A stretch of 32,495 bases of DNA from an uncultured Clostridium sp. (GTDB lineage: Bacteria > Bacillota > Clostridia > TANB77 > CAG-508): positions 1 to 32,495 of the forward strand of contig CAOJZE010000004.1 of the NCBI GenBank assembly GCA_948466095.1, given 5' to 3'. A program made the position numbers and the translations under genes. The notes under the pieces were generated by a model. The model did no database searches. It saw nothing but the letters and a program-made list of their open reading frames with translations, and was not told the DNA's origin. Every line of letters starts with the position of its first letter. The stretch's first letter is position 1. Positions 24,394-32,495 of this stretch are shown here, one piece after another.

Positions 24394-27300
24394 TTATCTC
24401 GCAGGACTTGGACAAGCCTTAGCTGGCATATTCTCATAAACAGGAATCACAAATTCAAACTGCAAGCCTAGTAAGCCATTTCTTCTATACTCATCTGAAA
24501 TCCTTTTTCCTTCATCATTAGCAGCCCTAATATTTTGCATATATTGATGATTATATAAATTATTTTTATCTACCACATTATATTTTTGGAAATACAATGT
24601 AGTTTGCCCCTTTTTAAAATAGTCACTACTTAAGAAACTTACGCTTCCGCTAATACATGTTTGAGGCGTAAACCAATGATGGTCATAAGCATATTTAGCA
24701 CCATTTGCTATAATTTGTGCATCCGAACTTCCCGTAGCTCCTATATTAAACAAATTATATACTTTTCTTCCATTATAAGTATAACCATTTAGCACACTTC
24801 CATTCGTTCCTTGTTCTTGTATCATTCTTGAAACAATGTGGAAAGGACTAACACTATTTGCTTTTGCACTTGATATGATAGTATCGATAATACTATTGGT
24901 ACTATAAGCAGAGTATTTTGTTAAAAAGGAACCTGCTATCATTTTTGAAATATCGGTACGAGTTCCAGCAATTGATGTCAAATTTTGAAATTGGAAAATA
25001 TAGGATTCATCTAAACTATTTCTTGGGTCCATCATATACGCAATTGCTGATTTAGAAGCACGATACCAGCCTGTTCCATATTGTGTATTTCCATTCCTCC
25101 ATTGATTTGTATAAGTCGTTAAACTTTTTGGGCTTCCATTTATTACTTGGTCTTCCTTACTTACTACTGTATTCCAATCCAATCCCGTATATTTTACTGT
25201 AATAATCCAATTTGGATGTTGGTTTTGTACTTTTTGTAATAATGTTTTGTAGCCTGGATATTTTGATTCATCTAAAGTTGAAAAATTGGATGTTCCAGTT
25301 GGTGTTGTTCTTATGAGTCTAAATTTTTGAGATGCTGTATGATTGCCTTGATACATTTGTACATTGGTTCCATCTGCTGTTGATGCACCTGCTACATCTA
25401 AGTATAAATTATTACATTTTGAGATGATATTATAATAGCCATTTCCCAAATCCTTAATTAACCATTTTTGTGCATTAGAACCATTGCTTGTATATTGTTG
25501 TACATTGGTTCCATTGGATTTTCCTGCTCCTACTACATCTAATACTTTTTTAGAATGAAGCGCTTGTATCGTGTAATAATTATCACCTAAATGCGTTATT
25601 TGGAACTTTTGTTGATTGACATTTTCTCTTTTCCAAACTTGTATATTAGCATTGTTAGATGTTTTGGCACCAGACACATCTAAAACCTTATTGGTGTTAA
25701 GTGCTGTCTCAATTTCATAAATACCATTTGCAACAGTTTGATGACTCGTTGCCTCAAAAATAAATTTTTGAGCATCTGTGCCATTTCCTGCATACATTTG
25801 TATATTCGTTCCATCTGCTGTTGAACCACCTGCTAAATCTAAGTATAAATTATTACATTTGGAGATAATAGAATATCTGTTATTTCCACAAGCTTTAATA
25901 ATCCATTTTTGATTATTTCCACCTGAATAGGTATATTGAAGCACATTCGTGCCATTTGCTGTACCAGCCCCCTTAACATCTAAAGAAGCTTTTGAATGCA
26001 CAGGCCTTATTGAATAATAACCACTTCCTAAATGAACGATATGGAACTTTTGGTAAGCACTATTCGTATCTTTTGATAGTTCTATATTAGCTGAGTTAGC
26101 AGTACTTCCCTTTGCTACCGTTACTACTTTGCTAGTATCTTTTGCAGATTTTATTTTATACATACCATCTTTTAGGGTTTGTGTATATACCTCTGTTTTT
26201 TCAAACACAAATAACTGCGATTTTGTTTTATTTCCTTGATACATTTGTACATTGGTTCCATCTTTAGTGGAAGCACCTGCTACGTCTAAATATAAATTAT
26301 TACATTTGGAAATAATAGAATAATATCCATTACTTTCCTTCTTAATAATCCACTTTTGTGCATCTGATTTATTTCCTGCATATTGTTGTACATTGGTTCC
26401 GTTGGATTTTCCTGCTCCTGCTACATCTAGAACTTTTTTACTATGTGCTGCTTGAATGGTATAATAGCCATCTCCTAAATAACTTATATTGAATTTCTGT
26501 GCATTGGTTCCGTTTCCTGTATAAAGTTGTACATTCGCTCCATTAGCAGTAGAAGCTCCTGGTATATCTAATACTTTTTTGGTATTTAATGCTGATTTTA
26601 TCATATAAGTTCCATTTTCTATGGTTTTCGTTGGTGGTTCTACTTTTTCAAAAGCAAATAATTGTGATTTTGTACCATTCCCTTTATACATCTGTACATT
26701 TGTGCCATTTGCAGTAGAAGCTCCTGCTATGTCAATATATAAACCATTACATTTTGAAACTATGGAATAATATCCACTTTTTTCTTTTTTTATTAGCCAT
26801 TTTTGTGCATCTGAGTTATTTCCCGCATATTGTTGCACATTTGCTCCATTTTTCTTACTTGGTCCTGCTAGATCTAATACTTTTTTAGTTTGTATACATT
26901 GAATGGTATAATATCCATTTCCTAAATGAGTCACTTTAAACCTTTGCGCATTACTACTGTTTCCTGTATAAAGTTGTACATTGGCTCCATTGCTTGCTGA
27001 ACCTCCCGCTACATCTAATACCTTCTGGCTATTTAATGCTGATTTTATGATATAAGTACCATTTGCAATGGTTTGGGTGGTTCCTGCTGATAGTGGCATA
27101 ATCCCATCATCTTCAGACATCGTCATAACACCGTCATTTTGTTGTGTTGCTTTTGGTGTAGCCTCCTTCGATTTCTTATTTTCTGTAGTTGGACTACTTT
27201 TTTGTTGATTAACCGTATTGTTATTTGTAGTATTCGTAACATTAGACTTGTTTTCTACAGTCTCTTTTTTTACTGTATTACTTTCTGTTTTTAAACTATT

Positions 27301-27459
27301 TTGATTGCTAGAAGCTTTAACCGTATTATTAGTGGTATTCGTTGTATTTGCTTTGGTATTTGTATTCGTATTATTACTAGCATTGACCACTGGTAATACC
27401 ATGCAAAGCAATATACTAATTACTATTATTAAGCCAATTCTTTTGTTTCTTTTCATCAT
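24394..27459 (-). CDS. Secreted N-acetylglucosaminidase with four RICIN-type modules
   Basis: A 1021-residue exported murein hydrolase. A signal peptide (about residues 1-28, with a hydrophobic IGLIIVISILLCMVLPVV core) is followed by an Asn/Thr/Lys-rich spacer to about residue 125. Four related beta-trefoil modules of about 145 residues follow, each starting like NGTYIIKSALN.KKVLDV.G and containing Q-K-W or Q-x-F motifs of RICIN-type carbohydrate-binding domains (about 130-275, 283-428, 432-575, 578-722). The C-terminal region (about 735-1005) is a GH73-like glucosaminidase domain with SRMIQEQGTNGSVLNG (candidate catalytic Glu) and YNLFNIGA. The modules probably tether the enzyme to wall polysaccharide. 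It may act in daughter-cell separation or turnover. Start ATG 27459 follows GGAGG. Confidence 0.88.
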   Translation of the reverse strand: MMKRNKRIGLIIVISILLCMVLPVVNASNNTNTNTKANTTNTTNNTVKASSNQNSLKTESNTVKKETVENKSNVTNTTNNNTVNQQKSSPTTENKKSKEATPKATQQNDGVMTMSEDDGIMPLSAGTTQTIANGTYIIKSALNSQKVLDVAGGSASNGANVQLYTGNSSNAQRFKVTHLGNGYYTIQCIQTKKVLDLAGPSKKNGANVQQYAGNNSDAQKWLIKKEKSGYYSIVSKCNGLYIDIAGASTANGTNVQMYKGNGTKSQLFAFEKVEPPTKTIENGTYMIKSALNTKKVLDIPGASTANGANVQLYTGNGTNAQKFNISYLGDGYYTIQAAHSKKVLDVAGAGKSNGTNVQQYAGNKSDAQKWIIKKESNGYYSIISKCNNLYLDVAGASTKDGTNVQMYQGNKTKSQLFVFEKTEVYTQTLKDGMYKIKSAKDTSKVVTVAKGSTANSANIELSKDTNSAYQKFHIVHLGSGYYSIRPVHSKASLDVKGAGTANGTNVLQYTYSGGNNQKWIIKACGNNRYSIISKCNNLYLDLAGGSTADGTNIQMYAGNGTDAQKFIFEATSHQTVANGIYEIETALNTNKVLDVSGAKTSNNANIQVWKRENVNQQKFQITHLGDNYYTIQALHSKKVLDVVGAGKSNGTNVQQYTSNGSNAQKWLIKDLGNGYYNIISKCNNLYLDVAGASTADGTNVQMYQGNHTASQKFRLIRTTPTGTSNFSTLDESKYPGYKTLLQKVQNQHPNWIITVKYTGLDWNTVVSKEDQVINGSPKSLTTYTNQWRNGNTQYGTGWYRASKSAIAYMMDPRNSLDESYIFQFQNLTSIAGTRTDISKMIAGSFLTKYSAYSTNSIIDTIISSAKANSVSPFHIVSRMIQEQGTNGSVLNGYTYNGRKVYNLFNIGATGSSDAQIIANGAKYAYDHHWFTPQTCISGSVSFLSSDYFKKGQTTLYFQKYNVVDKNNLYNHQYMQNIRAANDEGKRISDEYRRNGLLGLQFEFVIPVYENMPAKACPSPAR

Positions 27460-27502
27460 TTTTCCTCCATTTACTATTATTTTTATTTATGGTTTATTAT
27501 TT

Positions 27503-27622
27503 AAAAGTTTATCTGTTTTTTTATGAGTAACAAATCGGGGGGACCAGCAAGATTACAGTCTGTTATATAATTACAGACTGTTCGCAGCTGGGAGTTACGA
27601 ATAAAAAATAAGATAAACTTTT
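27503..27622 (-). repeat. Palindromic TIR element, copy 4
   Basis: The ends AAAAGTTTATC and GATAAACTTTT are inverted repeats. On the minus strand the core reads ACTCCCAGCTGCGAACAGTC, then ATAACAGACTGT and GGTCCCCCCGATTTGTTAC, the same order as the other copies. It fills the gap between the two murein hydrolase genes. Confidence 0.85.
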
Positions 27623-27659
27623 TAATAAAAATCAATAGAACTATGTAGTAACAAAGCTT

Positions 27660-30456
27660 TTAATAATTTTTGTAACAAACATTCAAATCTACATTTCCTA
27701 CAATTCCATTCACTCTTCCCGAACTAGTATATTGCCACATATCATAATTATATTTATAATCTGTTTTCTTAGCGGTACTTCCTGTATAATGTGCCACCCA
27801 AATATCATAACCTCTTAATTGATTCATATCTAAATTATTGTAAAACCAATCTCTACTAGCATAAATAGCTGGTGTATAGCCTGCCTTTCTAATTGTATCA
27901 CAAAATGCTTTACACACTGCCGTTCTAGTTGCCACATCTAGCCTATCTGCTCTTCCTGCTCCACCATTTGCGGTTTCTGTATCAATCGCAATTGGATAAG
28001 TAACTTTAACTCCATATCTTTTCACTAAATTCAATACATAATTTGCTTCCTGCACCGCTTCTGTTGTATTAACTGCTTGTGTAAAGAAATACAAACCAAT
28101 CGGAATGCCATTTGCTTTTGCTCCCATCACATTTCTAGCAAATCCGAGTATCTGTGTTAAGCGAACCAGAAGAACCATATCCTCTAAATCCAGCCCTTAT
28201 CATAGCAAAATCCGAATACGTAGTTCTACTTACATTCATCCAATTAATGGCATTTTGATAGAAGCTTACATCAATTCCGTTTTTCTCATTTATTTTATTT
28301 AATTTAAATTGTTGTGCTACTGCACCATTTCCCTTATACACTTGTACATTGGTCCCATTGGCAGTTTTATTATTTACAACATCTAAATAAAGTCCTGTTG
28401 CTTTTGATCTAATTCTATAATAACCATTTCCCACACTTTCAAAAGACCATTTTTGACTATCTGCATTCTTATCTGTAGCTTGTACTACGTTATTATTGCT
28501 ATTTACTGTTAACACTTTTTTAGAATGTTTTGCTATAATTTTATAATAAGTATTGTCAATCGCTCTAATATTAAAAATTTGCTGACTAACATTTACTTTA
28601 TCCCATATTTGTAAATTAGCATTCTCATCATAAGAACCACCAGAAATATCTAATGCTTTATTATTATTTTGTCTCATAACAATTTGGTAATTGCTATTAT
28701 CTATCATTTTTATCTTGTTAAATTTGAATTTTTGTGCTTTGGTACCATTTCCAGTATATACTTGCACATTGGTTCCATTAGCTGTACTTGCTGCTGCTAT
28801 ATCTAAATATAATCCAGAATAAGCTCCTATTATGTAAAAATATCCATTTCCAACATCTTTCAACACCCATTTTTGAGCATTAGATTGATTACTAGCATAT
28901 TGAGCTACATTGGTACCATCTATTTTTCCATTGCCTGCTATATCAAATACTTTATTAGAATGAAGGGCTTTTATTTCATAATATTTTCCTGTACTATTGT
29001 ATGTAATTTGAAATTTCTGTTGCTGTACATTTTCAGAATTCCATATTTGAAGGTTAGCTCCATTGTTAGTAGACCCCCCTGAAATATCTAATACTTTATT
29101 TCCATTTAAAGCAGAAGATATTTTATAAATTCCATTTTCTAATACTTGTCCACATGTTATATTATTTATTTTTTCAAATTTGAATTTCTGTGCTTTGGAA
29201 TTGTTTGTTTCATAAACTTGGATATTAGTTCCATTTCTGGTAGAAGCTCCACTTACATCTAAAAATAGATAATTACATTTTGAAATAATGGAATAATAGC
29301 CATCACTCGTTTTTTGGATAATCCATTGTTGTGCTTTTGATTTGTTTTTTTGATATTGTTGTACATTCGTACCATTGTTTTGCCCTGCTCCTGCTACATC
29401 TAGTACTTTATCAGAATGAAAAGCAGTTATGGTATACGCTTTTAATTGACTATCATAAGAAACTTGGAATTTTTGATATTGTCTTCCTTTATCCCCTATT
29501 TGTAAATTAGCTGTATTCGTAGTTTTTCCACCATCTATCGTTAATGCTTTTTTATTGGATAAGGCAGAAGAAATATAATACATTCCTTCTTCTATTGTTT
29601 TTTCTGATTTAGGTGCTTCTACTTTTTCAAATTTGAATTTTTGTGCATCTGTGTTATTTCCTGTATATAATTGGATATTTACTCCTGCTATTGCTTTTCC
29701 TCCAGGAATATCAACATACAATCCGTTACATTTAGAAATAATAGAATAATAACCATTTCCAGCATCTTTCAAGATCCATTGTTGTGCTGCTGACTGATTA
29801 CTACTATATTGTTGAAGAACTGTTCCTTTTGCTTTACTAGCACCTGGAACATCTAATACTTTTTTTGAGTTTTCAAAAGTTAAAGAATAATAGCCATTAT
29901 TTAGATATTTTACAATTACATTTTGACTCATATTGTAATATAATTGGTTGGCTAGTTTTATCTTCTTACCATTGGCTGTTGCCTTTCCTTCTACTTGAAA
30001 TACTCTATTCTTGTTTAATTTACTTTGGATTCGATACGTTCCATCCTCTAATGTTTTGGTTGCATTTGTATTCGTAACACTTCTTGCTTTGGTATTATCC
30101 GTTTTCGTCTCTTTCTTTTCTTTTGATGTTATTTCTTTTGGAGTCTCCTTTTTGTTATCTTGTGTATTTGTTGTATTGGTCTTTTGAGTTGTTTGATTAT
30201 TCGTATTGGTTTGGTTAACTTTTTGAGTCGTTTGATTATCTGTATTCGTTTTATTGGTTTCTCCTTTTTTATCTGTATTCACTTTTTGCGTGTTTGTATT
30301 TGTTTTTTCTGTTTCTGTTTTTGCTTCCTTATTTTCTGTCTGGTTTGATGTTATATTATTAGACTTGATATTTTCATTTCCCAGATTTATGGTAGCGAAA
30401 CAAATTGGAAATACCATAACTACAACTAGTATTGTTACGATTATCTTTTTTCTCAT
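27660..30456 (-). CDS. Secreted GH25 lysozyme with four RICIN-type modules, read through a +1 shift at CGG
   Basis: The product has 931 residues. It shows a signal peptide (MRKKIIVTILVVVMVFPICF), a Thr/Asn/Lys-rich spacer to about residue 130 with near-repeats such as TNTNNQTTQK, four RICIN-type modules (starting near 135, 285, 435 and 580), and a C-terminal GH25 muramidase domain from about residue 725. GH25 motifs are IDVSFYQ at its start (first catalytic Asp), IAIDTET (acidic pair) and DIWVAHYTG, MWQYTSSG. GH25 enzymes cleave the MurNAc-GlcNAc bond. The frame is broken once: codon 771 (C at 28146) is CGG, three codons before the stop TAG. Skipping C gives Thr-Gly-Phe-Ala-Arg-Asn and a complete catalytic domain. 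Without the shift the product would lack most of the active site. Confidence 0.9.
28144..28146 (-). other. In-frame CGG at the lysozyme +1 frameshift site
   Basis: Frame 0 reads GAT ACT CGG ATT TGC TAG. The productive frame resumes as GGA TTT GCT AGA. Unlike the three housekeeping sites, glycine is not clearly conserved at this position in GH25. This gene therefore tests the rule without help from family consensus. Confidence 0.82.
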
Positions 30457-30509
30457 ATTTTTACCCCCATTGTCCGTATATTACTCTATCAATATCATTA
30501 TATCGAATC

Positions 30510-31448
30510 CTATTTTTTCTTCAAATTCTCTATTTGTGTATATCGTAATAATTGCAATTCATATTTTTCCCTGTGTTGTTTCACAACAGTGTCTAGGATT
30601 ACTCCACATTGAGCTATAATAACAGCTAAAATCATAATCCCTGTTGCTAATACAGCAGATGGCATTTTGGTAATATATCCTGTTCTAATAAACTCTACAA
30701 TCACAGGAACTCCAACAATTAATCCTAACAGTACAAATAGCATAGAAACCATCCAGAAAAATTGACGTGGTTTAAAGTCTTTAAACATCTTGATAATTGT
30801 TTTGATTACTCTCATTCCATCACTGACAGTATTTAATTTAGATTCACTACCTTCTGGTCTATCTCGATAAACAATTGGAATTTCTTTGATAATAAATTTT
30901 TTATCTAAAGCATGTAGCGACATCTCTGTTTCAATTTCAAATTTAGGACTTAAAACTGGCATGTTTTTAACAAATATTTTATTAAATACACGATAACCTG
31001 TCATAATATCTTTTAAATTGGTTTTAAATGCTACATTAATTGCTTTTTTTACTAGATTATTTCCAAATTCATGGAAATGTCTCTTGTTTTCTTTTTGATA
31101 GGTTCCATTGGTTAGCCTGTCCCCTATTACCATGTCTGCTTCTCCCTTTACAACTGGCTCGATTAATTTATGTACCTCCTCTGCTGGATAGGTATCATCT
31201 CCATCTGCCATCACATAGATATCAGCATCAATGTCACGAAACATGCTTCTTACAACATTACCTTTTCCTTGTCGATATTCACACCTTACAATAGCACCAT
31301 TTTCTTTCGCTATCTGTGCTGTTCTGTCCTTTGAATTGTTATCATATACATATATTTCTGCTTCTGGTAATTCTTTTTTAAAATCTTTAATTACTTTTTC
31401 TATGGTTAATTCTTCGTTATAACATGGTATTAATACTGCCGTTTTCAT
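30510..31448 (-). CDS. GT2 family polyprenyl-type glycosyltransferase
   Basis: A 312-residue membrane glycosyltransferase. The N-terminal GT2 domain has VLIPCYNEELTIEKVI, VYDNNSKDRT, and the metal-binding YVMADGDDTYPAEE. The IMTGYRVFNK block and EIETEMSLHALDK follow. Two C-terminal hydrophobic helices (about 229-250 and 264-287) anchor it. This is the dolichyl/undecaprenyl-phosphate mannosyl- or glucosyl-transferase type. It precedes the lysozyme gene by about 50 bases and may be co-transcribed with it. Together with GtrA/GtrB and the rhamnose genes it indicates a surface polysaccharide system. Confidence 0.88.
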   Translation of the reverse strand: MKTAVLIPCYNEELTIEKVIKDFKKELPEAEIYVYDNNSKDRTAQIAKENGAIVRCEYRQGKGNVVRSMFRDIDADIYVMADGDDTYPAEEVHKLIEPVVKGEADMVIGDRLTNGTYQKENKRHFHEFGNNLVKKAINVAFKTNLKDIMTGYRVFNKIFVKNMPVLSPKFEIETEMSLHALDKKFIIKEIPIVYRDRPEGSESKLNTVSDGMRVIKTIIKMFKDFKPRQFFWMVSMLFVLLGLIVGVPVIVEFIRTGYITKMPSAVLATGIMILAVIIAQCGVILDTVVKQHREKYELQLLRYTQIENLKKK

Positions 31449-31620
31449 TTTTTATTCATCCTTTCCAAAAAGGTAGCAATATGATTACTTTTAAACTTAC
31501 CTCTATTTTTATGCTTCTATTATATTATGAACTTGTCGAAATAGCAAGATTTTTTCTACTTTATTTTATATTTTTGGAAAGATTTACAGTTATTATTTGG
31601 GTTAATACGTTTCTATTATC

Positions 31621-31654
31621 TAAAAAGCAGATGATTATTAACTAACCATCTGCT
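31621..31654 (-). terminator. Intrinsic terminator of the DUF4180 gene
   Basis: Minus-strand AGCAGATG and CATCTGCT form an 8-bp stem followed by five T residues. It lies 17 bases after the stop at 31671. The roughly 170 bases beyond it, toward the glycosyltransferase, contain no gene. Confidence 0.8.
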
Positions 31655-31670
31655 CTATCATTTATATTCA

Positions 31671-32021
31671 CTATTCACCTAACATTTTTATAGCTTCTTC
31701 TTTATTTTCTATAAAAAATATATCTTTGCCATTATTGCTTTCATATATGAAATCTTTTAATGGCTTACTTGTGTATTTTGAATAATCTCCATATATAGCA
31801 AATTTTGTTTGATAATTTATAAACTTCTGTAAAATTTCTCCCGCCAATCCTTTACTTAATATAAAGAAATCTTCTACTACCGCTTCTTTATTCAATGCTA
31901 TTTTATTGCAGTTTGTTTCATATTTTATAGTCATAATAAAATCGATTGCTGACTGAACATCTCTTATTATAATCTCATTACTTTTTATTATTGCTATATC
32001 ATTTATAATTTTTGTTTCCAT
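31671..32021 (-). CDS. DUF4180 domain protein
   Basis: A 116-residue protein with the start at ATG 32021, preceded by GAAAGGTG; a TTG five codons earlier lacks a site. The segments IIIRDVQSAIDFIMT, IALNKEAVVEDFFILSKGLA, GEILQKFINY and FIYESNNGKDIFF are the conserved blocks of DUF4180, a family of uncharacterised cytoplasmic proteins often found beside MarR or GNAT genes. No catalytic role is known. It is placed directly after the small GNAT gene with a 31-base gap, so the pair is probably an operon. Confidence 0.85.
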   Translation of the reverse strand: METKIINDIAIIKSNEIIIRDVQSAIDFIMTIKYETNCNKIALNKEAVVEDFFILSKGLAGEILQKFINYQTKFAIYGDYSKYTSKPLKDFIYESNNGKDIFFIENKEEAIKMLGE

Positions 32022-32052
32022 TTCTACACCTTTCAAAATTGTAATTTTTAGT

Positions 32053-32322
32053 TTAGCTTTCTGAAATATTATTATTGGTTTCTAATACCTTTTTTGCATA
32101 AGAACATTCTGCAATAAGATTTTTATTGCATTTTTCTGAATTTTGAATAACACATTTTACTAACGATTTGGCGATTCCTTGCCCTTGATATTTGCTGTGT
32201 ACCAAAGTATGAACTATATTCCATGTGTCCCCTAGTTCTTTAAATTCACATTCACCAATTTCAATCTCATTATCATAAGCCACTGCCCTATTTTGTTTTT
32301 TTATAAAATTAATATGAATCAT
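32053..32322 (-). CDS. Small GNAT-like N-acetyltransferase (NATD1/YjdJ-like)
   Basis: An 89-residue protein of the short GNAT fold (Acetyltransf_CG type). It has WNIVHTLVHSKYQGQGIAKS, with the acetyl-CoA-binding Q-G-Q-G-I-A loop, and a CSYAKK segment with the conserved Cys/Ser/Tyr. The N-terminal IGECEF matches the family's first strand. Substrates of this compact family are unknown. The last residues NNNISES extend slightly beyond the typical end. It is followed by the DUF4180 gene. Confidence 0.8.
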   Translation of the reverse strand: MIHINFIKKQNRAVAYDNEIEIGECEFKELGDTWNIVHTLVHSKYQGQGIAKSLVKCVIQNSEKCNKNLIAECSYAKKVLETNNNISES

Positions 32323-32350
32323 TTTCTATCCTCTCTACAAATGGTAATTT

Positions 32351-32495
32351 CTATTTCACTTTTTTATAAATGCTTTCACAGGATTTGCAAGTAATTTTCA
32401 TTTCATAACTATCCACTTTTTTATCTAATATTGTAATTAATGGCTCATTATCTTTTGGACAGCAAAATCTATTTTTTATAATAACTAATTCATCA
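32351..32495 (-). CDS. Small zinc-ribbon-like protein, C-terminal part
   Basis: An open frame enters from the right edge and ends at TAG 32351-32353. The 47 visible residues contain NRFCCPKDNEPLITI and, about 25 residues later, TCKSCESIYKK. The CC...CxxC spacing suggests a single zinc ribbon. The protein is basic and short. The start lies beyond the window, and function cannot be inferred. It lies 28 bases before the GNAT gene. Confidence 0.55.
   Translation of the reverse strand, partial: DELVIIKNRFCCPKDNEPLITILDKKVDSYEMKITCKSCESIYKKVK

Noticed and set aside
31424..31645. Plus-strand ORF in the gap between the glycosyltransferase and DUF4180 genes
   Set aside because: It overlaps the glycosyltransferase start and the terminator at 31621-31654 and is AT-rich hydrophobic noise.

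Overview
The window comes from an AT-rich, low-GC Gram-positive bacterium, most likely an uncultured or gut-type member of the Clostridia. The evidence is the radA-disA pair, an MtaB/TsaB/TsaE/MreB/Obg gene set of firmicute type, AAGGAGG-like ribosome binding sites, AGA-dominated arginine codons, and large secreted peptidoglycan hydrolases with RICIN modules. Almost all genes lie on the minus strand. Exceptions are tsaE, tsaB-rimI and a 103-codon unknown gene.

The most important observation is about decoding. Four genes (radA, obg, trpS and a GH25 lysozyme) are each split by one extra base. In all four the break falls exactly on an in-frame CGG, and reading continues one base later on the GGN codon (glycine). 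My manual scan of about 8,800 codons on the coding strands found no other in-frame CGG, although roughly 55 CGG trinucleotides occur out of frame. In this genome CGG therefore looks like a vacated arginine codon that acts as a +1 frameshift signal, or as a four-base CGGN codon. Three of the four genes are essential or near-essential housekeeping genes, so ordinary pseudogenisation is a poor explanation. A systematic sequencing error remains the main alternative.

Layout. 1-3535: accessory and decaying region with a phosphoribosyltransferase fragment, an SDR fragment, an unknown gene, an AbiEi/AbiEii pair with a clear operator/promoter, and a broken CBASS-like pair (S-4TM effector plus CD-NTase). 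It abuts a tRNA terminator. 3535-4110: tRNA-His and tRNA-Gln, with partial tRNA-Gln copies on both sides. 4143-11287: cyclophilin, DisA, RadA, a small unknown gene, MtaB, an alpha/beta hydrolase and MreB. 11288-13500: tsaE and a tsaB-rimI fusion between two copies of a palindromic repeat. 13504-15934: Obg and TrpS. 16260-23718: a coiled-coil protein, a GtrB-like glycosyltransferase, Prs, GtrA and the complete dTDP-L-rhamnose set rfbD-rfbA-rfbC-(HD hydrolase)-rfbB. 24007-24318: small unknown gene with a strong promoter and terminator. 24394-30456: two secreted RICIN-repeat murein hydrolases. 30510-32495: a glycosyltransferase, a DUF4180 protein, a small GNAT protein and a zinc-ribbon fragment.

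Functional links. The rhamnose genes, two polyprenyl-type glycosyltransferases and GtrA point to surface polysaccharide assembly. The RICIN-bearing glucosaminidase and lysozyme probably bind and cut the same envelope. TsaE/TsaB make tRNA t6A, which MtaB then methylthiolates. RadA and DisA act on recombination intermediates. Intergenic DNA carries a family of about 120-bp terminal-inverted-repeat elements (four copies), one unrelated MITE-like element, and inverted pairs of REP-like palindromes.
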